Part shown: positions 1-10,502 of the stretch, piece after piece
Numbering within the stretch: the stretch's first letter is position 1
Layout of the letters: the number at the start of each line of letters is the position of its first letter
Source of the DNA: Ekhidna sp.
Lineage (GTDB): Bacteria; Bacteroidota; Bacteroidia; Cytophagales; Cyclobacteriaceae
Assembly (NCBI GenBank): GCA_028821635.1
Contig: JAPPDO010000128.1
Location: forward strand, 1 to 11,797
DNA length: 11,797 bases
Direction of reading: 5' to 3'
Position numbers and translations under genes: made by a program
The notes under the pieces: generated by a model
What the model saw: only the letters and a program-made list of their open reading frames with translations
Told to the model about the DNA's origin: nothing
Database searches by the model: none

Positions 1-2
1 GA

Positions 3-170
3 ATATTCTTTATATTTGTTATTCAATCATTTAACTATGCTAAATTAGCAATGCCATATATGCTAAATTTTATTAAAAAAGTTTCTGGTCATACATTTTC
101 TACTCTAGCTATAGACCAAATCATAATTGCAACATCTATAATTGATATACTCCATAGAATACTTCACTAA
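3..170 (+). CDS. doubtful ORF, C-terminal part or small protein, function unknown
   Basis: A frame open from the left edge runs 55 codons to a TAA at 168-170. It could be the tail of a gene that starts outside the window, or a 39-residue protein beginning at the ATG at 51. A TATATTTG at 11-18 fits the Bacteroidota -7 promoter consensus and would suit the second reading. The translation is hydrophobic and rich in Ile and Leu (it contains FIKKVSG and LAIDQIIIAT), which hints at a membrane segment. I do not recognise a family. In DNA this AT-rich an open frame of this length can arise by chance once all six frames are considered, so existence itself is uncertain. Confidence 0.22.
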   Translation: MFFIFVIQSFNYAKLAMPYMLNFIKKVSGHTFSTLAIDQIIIATSIIDILHRILH

Positions 171-291
171 AAAACCTAAAACTAAATCTTTCTCCGAAAC
201 CATTATTGATTTTACCTTCTATTTATTCATTTTTTAATTAAGTTGTCACATCTGAACCCTGCTGCAAAGAAAAGATTTAAAAAAGCAGTAC

Positions 292-323
292 TTTGCTAAT
301 TAAACTTAGGTTAGTGAACTTTG
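292..323 (+). promoter_or_regulatory. candidate Bacteroidota-type promoter for maeB
   Basis: TTTG at 292-295 is followed after 20 bases by GAACTTTG at 316-323. This matches the -33 TTTG element and, with one mismatch (GA for TA), the -7 TAnnTTTG element of the major sigma factor of this phylum, at the usual spacing. Transcription would start near 330, leaving a leader of about 40 bases before the maeB ATG at 372. There is no Shine-Dalgarno-like sequence before that ATG, which is normal for the phylum. The call rests on consensus matching by eye only. Confidence 0.35.
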
Positions 324-371
324 AGGGTCAGTTAGTCATTCACCTCAGTCCATCTCAACCAAACTCAAACG

Positions 372-2660
372 ATGAGCACAACCAAAATCCGACCTAAAGA
401 TGCTTTAGACTATCACGAAAACAAACCGGCAGGAAAAATAGAAGTAAACTCCACAAAGCCCGTAGGTTCGCAGCACGACCTTGCGCTTGCCTATTCACCC
501 GGAGTTGCGGAGCCATGCCTCGTAATAGCTGAAAATAAGGAAGCGGTGTATAAATACACGGCTAAAGGCAACTTGGTGGGGGTAATCTCGAACGGAACGG
601 CCGTATTGGGTTTAGGAGATATTGGCCCGGAAGCTTCTAAACCTGTGATGGAAGGTAAGGGGGTGCTTTTCAAAAAATTTGCAGGCATTGATGTTTTTGA
701 CATTGAAATTAATGAGAAGAACCCCGATAAGTTCATCGAAATTGTTAAGTCGCTGGAACCCACTTTCGGAGGGATTAACCTTGAGGATATAAAAGCACCG
801 GAAAGTTTTAAGATTGAGCAGGCACTGAGAGATCAGATGAACATTCCTGTGATGCACGATGACCAGCACGGGACGGCCATTATATCCAGTGCTGCCTTGC
901 TGAATGCGCTAGAGGTCGTAGGGAAGAAGATAGAAGAGATAAAGATTGTTGTCAGCGGAGCCGGAGCCGCTGCGATTGCCTGTACTGATCTGTATATCTC
1001 ACTGGGGGCCAAAAAGGAAAACATTTTTATGGCCGACAGTAAGGGTATCCTTAACAGAAAAAGAGAGGGTTTAGATGAAGTCAAGTCAAAATATGTGACG
1101 GAGAAGGATTTGGATACACTTGAAGATGCCCTGAAAGGAGCGGATATGTTTCTGGGCCTTTCCGTAGCGAACCTGGTCTCACCTGAAATGCTGCAATCAA
1201 TGGCTGACAGCCCGATTGTTTTTGCACTTTCAAATCCGGATCCGGAGATTGCATACGACCTGGCACTACAAACAAGAAATGATGTGATCATGGCGACCGG
1301 TCGTTCAGACCATCCCAATCAGGTTAATAATGTTTTAGGCTTCCCATACATCTTCAGAGGTGCATTGGATGTACGATCTACGGTGATTAATGAGGAGATG
1401 AAGCTCGCTGCGGTGAAAGCAATAGCAGCATTAGCAAAAGAGCAGGTGCCTGAAATCGTTTTGAAGGCTTATGGGAGAAAGAGCCTAAAGTTTGGTGCTG
1501 ACTATTTGATCCCCAAGCCGATGGACCCCCGATTAATTACCACCATCTCTCCGTCAGTTGCTAAAGCGGCGATGAACTCCGGAGTTGCAAGGATTCAAAT
1601 TGAAGACTGGAAAAGATATGAAGAAGACCTTCTGGAGAAAATTGGGCTCGACCAGCGTTTAATTACACGCTTTGTTTACAGCGCAAGACAAAATAAACAG
1701 CTTAAAAAGGTTGTATTTGCCGAGGCAGACCATGTAAATATTTTGAAAGCGGCGCAGATGACGCTTGATTCAGGGGTAGCGATGCCCATTTTTCTCGGTA
1801 AAAAGCCAATCATTAAAAAATTGATTCAGGAGAATGATCTTGAAGCACTCAAAGACTGTGAAATTATTGACCCCAAAGACAATCCAGAGAAGCTAGAAGA
1901 ATTTGCCGCCGAGTATTGCAGGATGAGGCAGCGAAAGGGTATGACCATGCACTTAGCCAGAAAAGCAATCTCAAGCAGGACGTACTTCGGTATGATGCTG
2001 CTGAAAAGGGGAGAAGCTGATGTTTTGATCTCAGGGCTCTCCAATGATTATCCAAAAACGTTACTTCCTGCACTTCAAATCATTGGGACAGAAGAAGGCA
2101 TCCGTCGAGTTGCAGGCATGTATATCATAAATACGCCAAAAGGTAATTTCTTTTTTGCCGACACATCTGTAAACCTGAATCCCACAGTAGAAGATCTCGT
2201 GGAAATCATAGGTTTGACGCACAGAGCAGTAAAATTCTTTGATCATGATCCTAAAATCGCTGTCTTGTCCTATTCCAATTTTGGTTCGGCCAAAGGTGAA
2301 GTACCCGAGAAAGTGGCTAAAGCCGTGAAAATGGCAAAAGATCGTTGGCCGAATTTTGTGATTGATGGCGACCTACAGGCAAATGTTGCTTTAAACAGAA
2401 GTCTTCGTGATGAATTATATCCCTTCAATAATTTGAAAGGCGAAAATGTCAATACGCTCATTTTCCCTGATTTGCAATCAGGCAATATTGCTTACAAAAC
2501 CATGATGGAGATTGGTGGTGCTGAGGTCATCGGCCCTATTCTAATGGGTATGAATAAATCCGTTCAAGTCCTTCAGCTTGGGAGTTCGGTGAGAGAGATT
2601 TTCAATATGGTAGCCATAGCTGTGGTTGACGCAAGCACCGAAAAAAGTAACACCCCATGA
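372..2660 (+). CDS. maeB: NADP-dependent malic enzyme with C-terminal phosphotransacetylase-like domain
   Basis: A cytoplasmic enzyme that oxidatively decarboxylates malate to pyruvate, making NADPH; it links the TCA cycle to pyruvate and acetyl-CoA. At 762 residues it has the usual length of the two-domain MaeB type. The malic N-terminal domain (about 15-150) carries YSPGVAEPC at 41-49 with the catalytic Tyr, the Lys-rich [14 protein letters not shown] stretch (94-107), and the metal-binding acidic pair in EDIKAPE (138-144), followed by HDDQHGTAI at 162-170. The dinucleotide-binding domain shows GAGAAA at 196-201. From about 430 the chain is phosphate-acetyltransferase-like (VVFAEADH near 447, later GEADVLISG). 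In characterised MaeB proteins this part is regulatory, sensing acetyl-CoA, rather than an active transferase; I infer the same here. The N-terminus at ATG 372 matches family starts. Its stop overlaps the ruvA start by four bases, suggesting coupled translation. No damage seen. Confidence 0.95.
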   Translation: MSTTKIRPKDALDYHENKPAGKIEVNSTKPVGSQHDLALAYSPGVAEPCLVIAENKEAVYKYTAKGNLVGVISNGTAVLGLGDIGPEASKPVMEGKGVLFKKFAGIDVFDIEINEKNPDKFIEIVKSLEPTFGGINLEDIKAPESFKIEQALRDQMNIPVMHDDQHGTAIISSAALLNALEVVGKKIEEIKIVVSGAGAAAIACTDLYISLGAKKENIFMADSKGILNRKREGLDEVKSKYVTEKDLDTLEDALKGADMFLGLSVANLVSPEMLQSMADSPIVFALSNPDPEIAYDLALQTRNDVIMATGRSDHPNQVNNVLGFPYIFRGALDVRSTVINEEMKLAAVKAIAALAKEQVPEIVLKAYGRKSLKFGADYLIPKPMDPRLITTISPSVAKAAMNSGVARIQIEDWKRYEEDLLEKIGLDQRLITRFVYSARQNKQLKKVVFAEADHVNILKAAQMTLDSGVAMPIFLGKKPIIKKLIQENDLEALKDCEIIDPKDNPEKLEEFAAEYCRMRQRKGMTMHLARKAISSRTYFGMMLLKRGEADVLISGLSNDYPKTLLPALQIIGTEEGIRRVAGMYIINTPKGNFFFADTSVNLNPTVEDLVEIIGLTHRAVKFFDHDPKIAVLSYSNFGSAKGEVPEKVAKAVKMAKDRWPNFVIDGDLQANVALNRSLRDELYPFNNLKGENVNTLIFPDLQSGNIAYKTMMEIGGAEVIGPILMGMNKSVQVLQLGSSVREIFNMVAIAVVDASTEKSNTP

Positions 2661-3250
2661 TAACATACCTCAAAGGAAAGTTAGCTTTCAAAGATCCCAC
2701 ACAGCTAGTCGTTGATGTGAATGGAGTAGGCTACGAATTAAAAATTAGTTTGACAACCTTCAGCCAAGTGAAAGATAAAGAAGATATTCTGATTCAAACC
2801 TACCTCCACATCAAAGAAGATGCCCATACGCTGTATGGTTTTTATGATCAGTCTGAAAAGAAAAGATTTCTTGATCTGCTCTCCATTAACGGCGTAGGGC
2901 CGGGCATTGCATTGATGATCTTGTCATCTTTAGATGCAAAAGAATTACAGTCAGCAATCGTTCGTGAAGATGTACAAACAATTCAGAGTGTGAAAGGGAT
3001 AGGCCAGAAAACTGCTCAGCGGATTATTCTGGAATTGAAAGATAAGATGAAAAAAGAAGGTTTATTAGATAAAAGCCTTCAAATTTCACCACACATTGAT
3101 AATACACTTCGCTCGGAGGCGTTATCTGCTTTAACTACGTTGGGGATTAATAAATCAATTGCTGAAAAAACGGTGGATACGATTTTGAAAGAATACGGAG
3201 AGAAGATTAAAATTGAAGAATTGATCAAACAAGCCCTCAAACGATCTTAA
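2657..3250 (+). CDS. ruvA: Holliday junction branch migration protein RuvA
   Basis: RuvA forms tetramers that hold the four-way Holliday junction and load the RuvB motor during recombination and repair. At 197 residues this is a normal full-length copy. The N-terminal OB-fold domain (about 1-62) begins with the typical MITYLKGKL. Domain II holds two helix-hairpin-helix motifs: [13 protein letters not shown] at about 78-89 and [17 protein letters not shown] at 114-130. After a short flexible linker comes the C-terminal RuvB-binding domain (about 151-197), with the typical [11 protein letters not shown]. The start ATG lies in the ATGA that also contains the maeB stop, so translation is probably coupled to maeB. 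The sprA frame opens 26 bp after the stop. ruvA next to sprA is, from memory, a common arrangement in Bacteroidota. No oddities. Confidence 0.96.
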   Translation: MITYLKGKLAFKDPTQLVVDVNGVGYELKISLTTFSQVKDKEDILIQTYLHIKEDAHTLYGFYDQSEKKRFLDLLSINGVGPGIALMILSSLDAKELQSAIVREDVQTIQSVKGIGQKTAQRIILELKDKMKKEGLLDKSLQISPHIDNTLRSEALSALTTLGINKSIAEKTVDTILKEYGEKIKIEELIKQALKRS

Positions 3251-3276
3251 CCTAGCTAACTGACTAATCGCTGTTT

Positions 3277-6200
3277 TTGAGAGGGAATTTCTACATACAA
3301 CTACTCTTAGGGGGGATATTGATTTTTTGGGGTTCAGTGGATGCTAACGCCTTGTTTCAGCAACAGGACTCCGTTAAAAGTGATACCCTTCCCTACCAAC
3401 CAACGATAAGGCCAACCTTTCAGCCAACTTATCGTTTTGGTGACCCTTTTTCAAATCGAATATCACGATCGCCCCTTTTGTTGAGAGATCCCTCCAAATT
3501 GGATATGCAAGTGAATTTCAATCCCGATACCACCGCCGAAGATGCCGGTGTCTCTTATTCGGTTTTTGAAAACATTGGGAAATTGAACTTTCGCCCAGCT
3601 ACTTTTATGAGTTTTGAACAGTTCAATAAATACAATAATTCCACATTAAATAAAGAGTATTTTAAAGAGCGCTCCGCAGGACTCGACGGAGAGAGTGCCG
3701 TCAGCGGCAGAAGTTTGATCCCAAGGCTTTATGTCAGTCCAATCTTTGACAGAATTTTTGGTGGCAGCTATGTGGATATACAGCCCAATGGATTTGTGAA
3801 TCTGGATTTTGGGGGGAGGTTTCAGCGAGTAGATAACCCTGCAATACCTCGAAGACAGCAGCGAAACGGGGCATTCAATTTTAATCAGCAGATCAGCATG
3901 AGTGTGGTGGGCAAAGTCGGAGAGAAGCTCGCCATTACTGCCAATTTTGATAACAACAACACTTTTGATTTTCAAAATAACCTCAGGGTAGAATATACAG
4001 GCTATGAGGAGGAGATCATCAAAAAAATAGAAATCGGTAATGTAAGTATGCCCGTCAGCAACTCCCTGATGTCAGGCGCACAGTCTCTTTTTGGGCTAAA
4101 AACAGAGCTTCAATTCGGGAGACTCTTTGTTACAACGATACTCTCTCAACAAAGAGGAAGAAATGAGACATTAACCATTGAGAGTGGCTTTCAGGGGCAG
4201 GAGTTTGAAGTGCAAGCCTCCGAGTACGACGAAAACAGACACTTCTTTTTAGGGCATTTCTTCAGAGACAACTATGAGCGTTGGTTAGCTACGGCACCGC
4301 AAATAACCTCCGGAGTAAACGTAACCCGAATTGAACTCTACGTACTCAACCGAAATAACGATACTGAGACTACCCGAAATATTGTTGGACTGATGGATTT
4401 GGGAGAAGGGGTCGTGATTTCCAATACAAATGTCTCTCCGTCCGGCAGCGGGGTGCCTTCCGGAAATCCAACAAGAAATAATGCAAACGATTTATTTCAG
4501 CATATAAATGTTGGATTGCCCGTAGACCAGATTGATGCGGATTTGGAATCCTTTGGAGTCAATAGTCCGTTTGAAAGTGGAATTGACTTTTTAAAAGTAA
4601 CGACGGCACGAAGACTCAGCGAGACTGAATATAATTTGAATGGTCAGTTAGGCTATGTTACGCTTACCAGAAGGCTGCAAAGCGATGAGATGCTCGCCGT
4701 TGCCTACGAGTATACATTCAATGGTTCAAATTACAAAGTAGGGGAGCTTAATGAAGATTATCAAAACAGAGGCGACGATCAGGCCATTTATCTGAAATTA
4801 CTGCGCCCTAATCGAATCAATGTAAATGTGCCTAGCTGGGATTTGATGATGAAGAACGTCTATAATCTCAACGCTGCTCAAATCAGTCAGGAGGGGTTTC
4901 AACTTCGGGTGATTTACAGAGATGATGCTACAGGTCAGGATAACCCTTCCCTTCATGAGGGGCAGCAACTGAAAGATGAGCTACTGATCGAGATTTTTGG
5001 ACTGGATAGACTGAATCCCAACAATGACCGCCAACCGGATGGGAATTTTGATTTTATTAGCGGCGTAACGATAGACACAAGAAATGGGAATCTAATCTTT
5101 CCGGTATTAGAGCCCTTTGGGTCAACCTTAGAACGAAGGTTCAACGTGCCGGAGGAGAACAGACTTATCGAAAAATATGTCTATAAAGAACTTTATGATG
5201 AACCAAAAGCACAGGCAGAACTGGACGCAAACAAAAATAAGTTTGTAATCGCCGGAAAACTGACCGCAGGCTCTGCAAGTCAAATTCAGTTGCCCGGAAT
5301 TAATGTTGCCGAAGGCTCAGTTGTCATTACTGCCGGCGGACAGTTATTAACAGAAGGGCTTGATTACTCGGTGGACTACAACCTGGGATCGGTCAGAATT
5401 TTAAACGAAGGCATACTCAATTCCGGCAAAACCATTAATGTATCTTATGAAAAAGCCGATCTCATCAACTTCCAAACACGGACGCTTACCGGTGCCCGAT
5501 TTGATTACCGATTTAATGAAAACTTCAATATCGGCGCAACAGTCCTCCATTTGAATGAAAGACAAGGACTAAGGACAAGGTTTGCCGTCGGGAGCGAACC
5601 CACAGCTAATACTAAATATGGTTTTGACATTAACTATCAAAATGAATCCCGACTTCTTACCAAGATGGTTGATGCTTTACCATTGGTGAGCACAAAGGTG
5701 CCCTCCACTGTTTCTTTCAATGCGGAGTTTGCTCAGCTTGTTCCGGGAACGAGCAATATTGTCAATGGAGAGGGAACCTCTTACATCGATGATTTTGAAA
5801 ACGCCATTACCCCAATCAATATTGGAGGGTGGCTGGGATGGAAACTGGCCGCTACGCCTCGCATTTTTAATGAGTCCTCGGACAGAGATGTTACCAATAG
5901 GTTTCGATCTGCTAAGATTGCGTGGTATACGGTAGATAATAGTATTTTCTATCGTGCCGGGGGAAACAATCGACCCGACAATATTTCAGCAGAGGATTTG
6001 GAGAATTACTATGAGAGGGCTTATCTGCCTCAGGAGATTTTTCCTCAGAGAGACCAGACACTTGTCAATTTCAATGAGCCGCTTTTTGACATCGCATACT
6101 TCCCTGAGGAAAGAGGTCAATACAATTATAACCCCGATGCGGCGATAGACCCCCTTTCTAATCAGGAACTATTGACAGGAGACCCAACGCAAAATTGGGG

Positions 6201-9200
6201 TGGAATTACAAGGCCAATCACAAATGAAGTCAACTTCGATAAGACAAATATTGAATACATTGAATTTTGGTTGCTAGACCCTTTTATTCAGGATCAGGTC
6301 AGAGGGGCCGTCTTGGACGGTCGCCTCAATCAACCTAACTCAACCGGCGGAGAACTGATCTTCAATCTTGGCAGTGTTTCTGAAGATGTAGCCAGAGATG
6401 ATCAACACGCATTTGAAAATGGCCTCCCCACAGATGGCATAACACCCACAATTGATGACATTAACTCCGAGTGGGGGAGAGTTACCGAGGATCAGTACCT
6501 TACTAATTTCTTTGAAAATTCAGCGGGTGCTCGGGACAATCAGGACGTGGGGATGGACGGCTTGAATAACAACGCTGAGCCATTAATTCTTCAGCAGAAC
6601 GCACTTGCCGGTATCGGACTGTTCGCCGGGAACTTGGATAATATTGATATTTCTGCGGACGATTTTATTTACATATTAGACGAAAGATATGATGATGCGG
6701 ATGCTAAAATCGTGGAGAGATATAAGAACTGGAATGGTATGGAAAACAATTCACCCATTGCCGCTTCGGTCAATCAGAACTTCATCCCTGCATCCAATAC
6801 GCTGCCGGACAATGAGGATTTGAATCAGGATAATACGATCTCTAGTCTTGAGGAATATTTTGAATACACCGTTCCTCTCGCATTTGGAAGTAATCCGAAT
6901 GGTGGAAACTTAGCCGCCAATAGGTTTATTAATGATCAAATAACGGCATCTGATGGCGTTTCAACCTGGTATCAGTTTAGAATTCCCATTCGAACGACGG
7001 GGAGGACAGTAGGATCGCCTTCCTTTGATAATATCAAATACATAAGAATGTACCTGACCGGCTGGTCGGAACCTGTGGTTTTAAGGATGGCACAGTTCAG
7101 AATGGTTGGTAGTCAATGGCGTAAGTACGAAGGGTCATTGAACGAGCCCGGGTTGAATGAAATTCCGAATGTTAATCCGACAGATTTCGATATTTCCGTA
7201 GTCTCCATTGAAGAAAACAGCACGAATGATGCCGGAGGTATTCGATACACGCTGCCGCCGGGTTTAAATCGTGACATTGATAACACAACTACTCAAAATC
7301 GAAGATTCAATGAGCAATCGCTCCAGATATGTGTTGATGATCTTGACGATAAGGACGGAAGGGGAGTTTATAAAAATGTGAACTTCGACTTGGTCAATTA
7401 TGGAAGAATTAAGATGTTTTTCCATGCAGAATCAATCAATAACAGTATGACCATGGACAATGAGGTCAGGGCATTCATACGGCTAGGCACTGATTTTGAT
7501 GAAAATTATTATGAAGTTGAACTGCCGCTGGTCATAACCCTGCCCGGTGTAAATGGCTCCTCCGAAGAGATTAGAAGACTGGTTTGGCCCCTTGAGAATG
7601 AACTTGACATCTCCATTCGGGAATTATTAGGTATAAAATCCGAACGTAACAGGCTGAATGCCGATGAGATGAGCCCATACGCAGTACCATCTAATGATGG
7701 CCGGTATACATTTATAATTAAGGGGAGGCCGGACATCAGTGCCGTTAAAATACTGATGCTAGGTGTCAGAAACCCGGGAGGTGATAATGCTACATCTCCT
7801 AAGTCAGTCTGCGTTTGGGCCAATGAACTTCGACTTACAGATTTCGATTCCAACGCCGGCTGGGCAGCTAATGCCAGATTGAGCACGAAGCTCGCAGATT
7901 TAGCAACAGTATCAGCCTCTACACGATATACCGCTATTGGATTCGGAGGGATACAACAACGAATTTCAGAGCGCTCCAGAGCGGAGACCACTCAGTATGA
8001 TATTTCTGCCAGCGTTAACTTGGAAAAGTTCTTAAAGCCTGAAAAAACCGGTTTAGTGATTCCAATGTATGCCAGCTATGCAAAGACCAGAGTAACCCCT
8101 CAATTTGACCCCTTAGATCCGGACATCCCACTGGAAGCCTCACTGGAAGCTTTTGATTCGCAAGAAGAGCGGGATGAATATCGCAGAATAGTGGAGGATA
8201 GAACTACAAACAGAAGTATCAACTTTACAAATGTTCGTAAAGAAAAAGTAAACACCGAATCTCCCAGCCGCATTTATGACGTTGAGAACTTCTCATTTAG
8301 CTACGCATATAGTGATCGGGTAACAAGCAATGTTACTACTCGGAAATTGCTTAATAAAACCATCTCCGGAAGCATAAATTATAATTACACGCCCTCGACC
8401 CTGAGCATTGAACCCTTTAAGAATTACGAGAAACTGTCAAGCCCTTACCTTGCGCTAATTAAGGACTTCAACTTTTCGCCCGTTCCGTCAAATTTTTCTT
8501 TTTCGGCCAACCTACGGAGGGATTTTAGATCCACTACTTTCTATGATAATAACCTACAGCCGCTTGACCCGCTGTATGAACGTCTTTTCACCTTTGTGAG
8601 AAACTATGGGTTTAGATGGGACTTTACAAGAAGCCTTGTACTAACTTATGACGCCACTGCCAACGCTGTTATAGATGAACCGGAGGGAGTTATTGAGGGC
8701 GATATTTCGACCACCTCAGAAAAGAGGTATATCTGGGATCAAATTCTAAATCTAGGCAGGCTTAAAAACTTTAACCAAAACGTAAGTCTTAATTATGCGC
8801 TTCCACTGGACAAACTGCCATTGACAGACTGGTTATCTTCGGATGCAAGGTATTCAGTGGGCTATTCCTGGAGGGCCGGAGCCATCGAAAATGGAGGCTC
8901 TGATCGCTTCATAGAGGACCCTTCCGATTCGACCCGACAGATAGACCTTTTTTTTGGAAACTTCCTCAGCAATCAGCGAACAATCGGGCTCAATATAAGA
9001 ATTGATATGAACAAACTCTACAACAAAATAACGCTACTCAAAAATGCAAATACACCCCCGAGTCAGAATGAGAAGGTAAGTTTTGGAAATCAATTCTTGA
9101 AGTTTTTAACGATGCTTCAGTCAATAAATGGCTCGTATAACATTAATGAAAGTACCTCACTTTCCGGGTTTGCTCCACGTGCCTTTTTATTCGGAATGGA

Positions 9201-10461
9201 TAGTGCTTTCAATGCACCCGGCATTCAGTTTATCTTGGGAAGTCAAGACCCTGACATTCGTCAAAAAGCCGCCCGCAACGGTTGGCTGATAGAAAACGAC
9301 GATTTGAATTCTCCTTTCCAACAAACCTATGGCACTCAACTGAACATTCAGGCTGATTTACAGCCGTTTAAGGACTTGAGGGTTCAACTTACATGGAACC
9401 GGGGGCTTAATAATCAGTATCAGGAGATCTTTAGGTTTAACAAAGATGAAGGCAGATTTGAGACACTCACCCCTTCGCGATCCGGAGGCTATTCAACCTC
9501 ATTCCTATCCGTCGCAACGTCTTTTGAGCCAAATCGTGAAAATAACTTTTCACAAGCGTTTGCTGATTTTGAGGAAAACTTACTGTCTGTCAGAAGAAGA
9601 CTTAATGCGTTGAATCCGTCGGTTGATGCAAGCAATGGGATATTGTATGATACACTTTCACAGGATGTTTTAGTGCCCGCTTTTATTGCCGCCTATTCGG
9701 GTAAAGATGCAGGTTCAGTTGAACTTACTGCTTTTCCAAGTACACCTCTCCCAAACTGGAGATTGGACTATACCGGCCTGACAAACTTCTCGGCTATTTC
9801 GGAGGTATTTGCTTCATTTACCATTTCTCATGGCTACAATTCCACCTATAGCGTGTCCGGTTTCACGAACTCCTTAAACTACGACGATAGTGTAATCGGG
9901 TTGCAAAATGATATTTTGGAGTATCCATTAGCCGAAGATGACAGCACCGGCAGACTTATTCCGGTTTACATCATTAACCAGGTATTGATCTCCGAGCAAT
10001 TTGTCCCACTTATCGGATTTAATATCCGAACCCAGAACAATATCTCTGCCCGATTGGAGTTCAGAAAAAGCAGAAACTTATCGCTGAACCTCTCAAATGC
10101 ACAAATCGCTGAAACAACAAACAATGATATTACCCTAGATTTTGGGTACTCTAAAGTAGGTTTTAAACTGCCGTGGAGGTGGCAGGGGAGAACCATCACC
10201 TTACAAAATGATATTACATTCAGAGCCGCACTTTCAGTAAGAGACTCAAAGACCATTCAGAGGCGTATTTTTGAAGAAGCCATACTTACCAATGGCAATC
10301 GAAGCTACCAACTTAGACCGAACGTCACTTACAAAATAAACAATAGGCTGGACTTTAGTTTTTACTTCGAGCGGAATGTTACTAATCCAAAGATATTAAG
10401 TTCTTACCGGCGGGCTACTTCTGCTTTTGGAATTCAACTAAGATTTGGGCTGTCTCAGTAG
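3277..10461 (+). CDS. sprA: T9SS outer-membrane translocon / gliding motility protein SprA (Sov)
   Basis: SprA is the giant outer-membrane beta-barrel through which T9SS cargo, including gliding adhesins, leaves the cell; it works with PorV and plug proteins. At 2394 residues it matches Flavobacterium SprA (about 2400) and is somewhat shorter than Porphyromonas Sov. Conserved-looking landmarks in order: NVPSWDLMMKNVYNL near 516, DGNFDF near 586 followed by IFPVLEPFG near 607-615, SYIDDFENA near 834, and NIEYIEFWLLDPF near 991. The second half is rich in alternating aromatic/polar strands, and the C-terminus (FGIQLRFGLSQ) looks like a closing strand. The frame has no ATG before residue 77. TTG at 3277 is chosen because it gives a good signal peptide: Arg2, a hydrophobic core at about 6-19 and an AxA cleavage site (ANA, 23-25). 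An in-frame TAA at 3265-3267 limits any upstream extension. The frame is intact over 7.2 kb. Confidence 0.95.
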   Translation: MRGNFYIQLLLGGILIFWGSVDANALFQQQDSVKSDTLPYQPTIRPTFQPTYRFGDPFSNRISRSPLLLRDPSKLDMQVNFNPDTTAEDAGVSYSVFENIGKLNFRPATFMSFEQFNKYNNSTLNKEYFKERSAGLDGESAVSGRSLIPRLYVSPIFDRIFGGSYVDIQPNGFVNLDFGGRFQRVDNPAIPRRQQRNGAFNFNQQISMSVVGKVGEKLAITANFDNNNTFDFQNNLRVEYTGYEEEIIKKIEIGNVSMPVSNSLMSGAQSLFGLKTELQFGRLFVTTILSQQRGRNETLTIESGFQGQEFEVQASEYDENRHFFLGHFFRDNYERWLATAPQITSGVNVTRIELYVLNRNNDTETTRNIVGLMDLGEGVVISNTNVSPSGSGVPSGNPTRNNANDLFQHINVGLPVDQIDADLESFGVNSPFESGIDFLKVTTARRLSETEYNLNGQLGYVTLTRRLQSDEMLAVAYEYTFNGSNYKVGELNEDYQNRGDDQAIYLKLLRPNRINVNVPSWDLMMKNVYNLNAAQISQEGFQLRVIYRDDATGQDNPSLHEGQQLKDELLIEIFGLDRLNPNNDRQPDGNFDFISGVTIDTRNGNLIFPVLEPFGSTLERRFNVPEENRLIEKYVYKELYDEPKAQAELDANKNKFVIAGKLTAGSASQIQLPGINVAEGSVVITAGGQLLTEGLDYSVDYNLGSVRILNEGILNSGKTINVSYEKADLINFQTRTLTGARFDYRFNENFNIGATVLHLNERQGLRTRFAVGSEPTANTKYGFDINYQNESRLLTKMVDALPLVSTKVPSTVSFNAEFAQLVPGTSNIVNGEGTSYIDDFENAITPINIGGWLGWKLAATPRIFNESSDRDVTNRFRSAKIAWYTVDNSIFYRAGGNNRPDNISAEDLENYYERAYLPQEIFPQRDQTLVNFNEPLFDIAYFPEERGQYNYNPDAAIDPLSNQELLTGDPTQNWGGITRPITNEVNFDKTNIEYIEFWLLDPFIQDQVRGAVLDGRLNQPNSTGGELIFNLGSVSEDVARDDQHAFENGLPTDGITPTIDDINSEWGRVTEDQYLTNFFENSAGARDNQDVGMDGLNNNAEPLILQQNALAGIGLFAGNLDNIDISADDFIYILDERYDDADAKIVERYKNWNGMENNSPIAASVNQNFIPASNTLPDNEDLNQDNTISSLEEYFEYTVPLAFGSNPNGGNLAANRFINDQITASDGVSTWYQFRIPIRTTGRTVGSPSFDNIKYIRMYLTGWSEPVVLRMAQFRMVGSQWRKYEGSLNEPGLNEIPNVNPTDFDISVVSIEENSTNDAGGIRYTLPPGLNRDIDNTTTQNRRFNEQSLQICVDDLDDKDGRGVYKNVNFDLVNYGRIKMFFHAESINNSMTMDNEVRAFIRLGTDFDENYYEVELPLVITLPGVNGSSEEIRRLVWPLENELDISIRELLGIKSERNRLNADEMSPYAVPSNDGRYTFIIKGRPDISAVKILMLGVRNPGGDNATSPKSVCVWANELRLTDFDSNAGWAANARLSTKLADLATVSASTRYTAIGFGGIQQRISERSRAETTQYDISASVNLEKFLKPEKTGLVIPMYASYAKTRVTPQFDPLDPDIPLEASLEAFDSQEERDEYRRIVEDRTTNRSINFTNVRKEKVNTESPSRIYDVENFSFSYAYSDRVTSNVTTRKLLNKTISGSINYNYTPSTLSIEPFKNYEKLSSPYLALIKDFNFSPVPSNFSFSANLRRDFRSTTFYDNNLQPLDPLYERLFTFVRNYGFRWDFTRSLVLTYDATANAVIDEPEGVIEGDISTTSEKRYIWDQILNLGRLKNFNQNVSLNYALPLDKLPLTDWLSSDARYSVGYSWRAGAIENGGSDRFIEDPSDSTRQIDLFFGNFLSNQRTIGLNIRIDMNKLYNKITLLKNANTPPSQNEKVSFGNQFLKFLTMLQSINGSYNINESTSLSGFAPRAFLFGMDSAFNAPGIQFILGSQDPDIRQKAARNGWLIENDDLNSPFQQTYGTQLNIQADLQPFKDLRVQLTWNRGLNNQYQEIFRFNKDEGRFETLTPSRSGGYSTSFLSVATSFEPNRENNFSQAFADFEENLLSVRRRLNALNPSVDASNGILYDTLSQDVLVPAFIAAYSGKDAGSVELTAFPSTPLPNWRLDYTGLTNFSAISEVFASFTISHGYNSTYSVSGFTNSLNYDDSVIGLQNDILEYPLAEDDSTGRLIPVYIINQVLISEQFVPLIGFNIRTQNNISARLEFRKSRNLSLNLSNAQIAETTNNDITLDFGYSKVGFKLPWRWQGRTITLQNDITFRAALSVRDSKTIQRRIFEEAILTNGNRSYQLRPNVTYKINNRLDFSFYFERNVTNPKILSSYRRATSAFGIQLRFGLSQ

Positions 10462-10502
10462 TGTAGTTTAAGTCAAAGAATTATTTTTGAGATTCATAAA
10501 AA

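Larger units (their letters stand above)
1..371. other. AT-rich intergenic region upstream of maeB
   Basis: This stretch is clearly poorer in G+C than the genes that follow, most strongly over 1-240. It holds one doubtful open frame reaching the left edge, an 11-bp direct repeat (tatgctaaatt at 36-46 and 59-69), and from about 290 onward a candidate promoter and leader for maeB. A short stem (TGAGG at 322-326 with CCTCA at 343-347) could form in the leader, but it is too weak to call regulatory. I see no tRNA, no riboswitch and no recognisable protein family here. Confidence 0.6.

Noticed and set aside
833..1318. Minus-strand open frame of 161 codons inside maeB
   Set aside because: Antisense to the conserved NAD-binding domain of maeB, with no family signature; a shadow.
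7509..7991. Minus-strand open frame of 160 codons inside sprA
   Set aside because: It lies wholly within the intact sprA frame, has low-complexity composition (Ser/Leu rich) and no recognisable motif; an antisense shadow.
10482..10489. TATTTTTG as a separate gcvH promoter
   Set aside because: It fits the -7 consensus but no TTTG lies 19-21 bases upstream, and it would leave only a very short leader; not strong enough to list.
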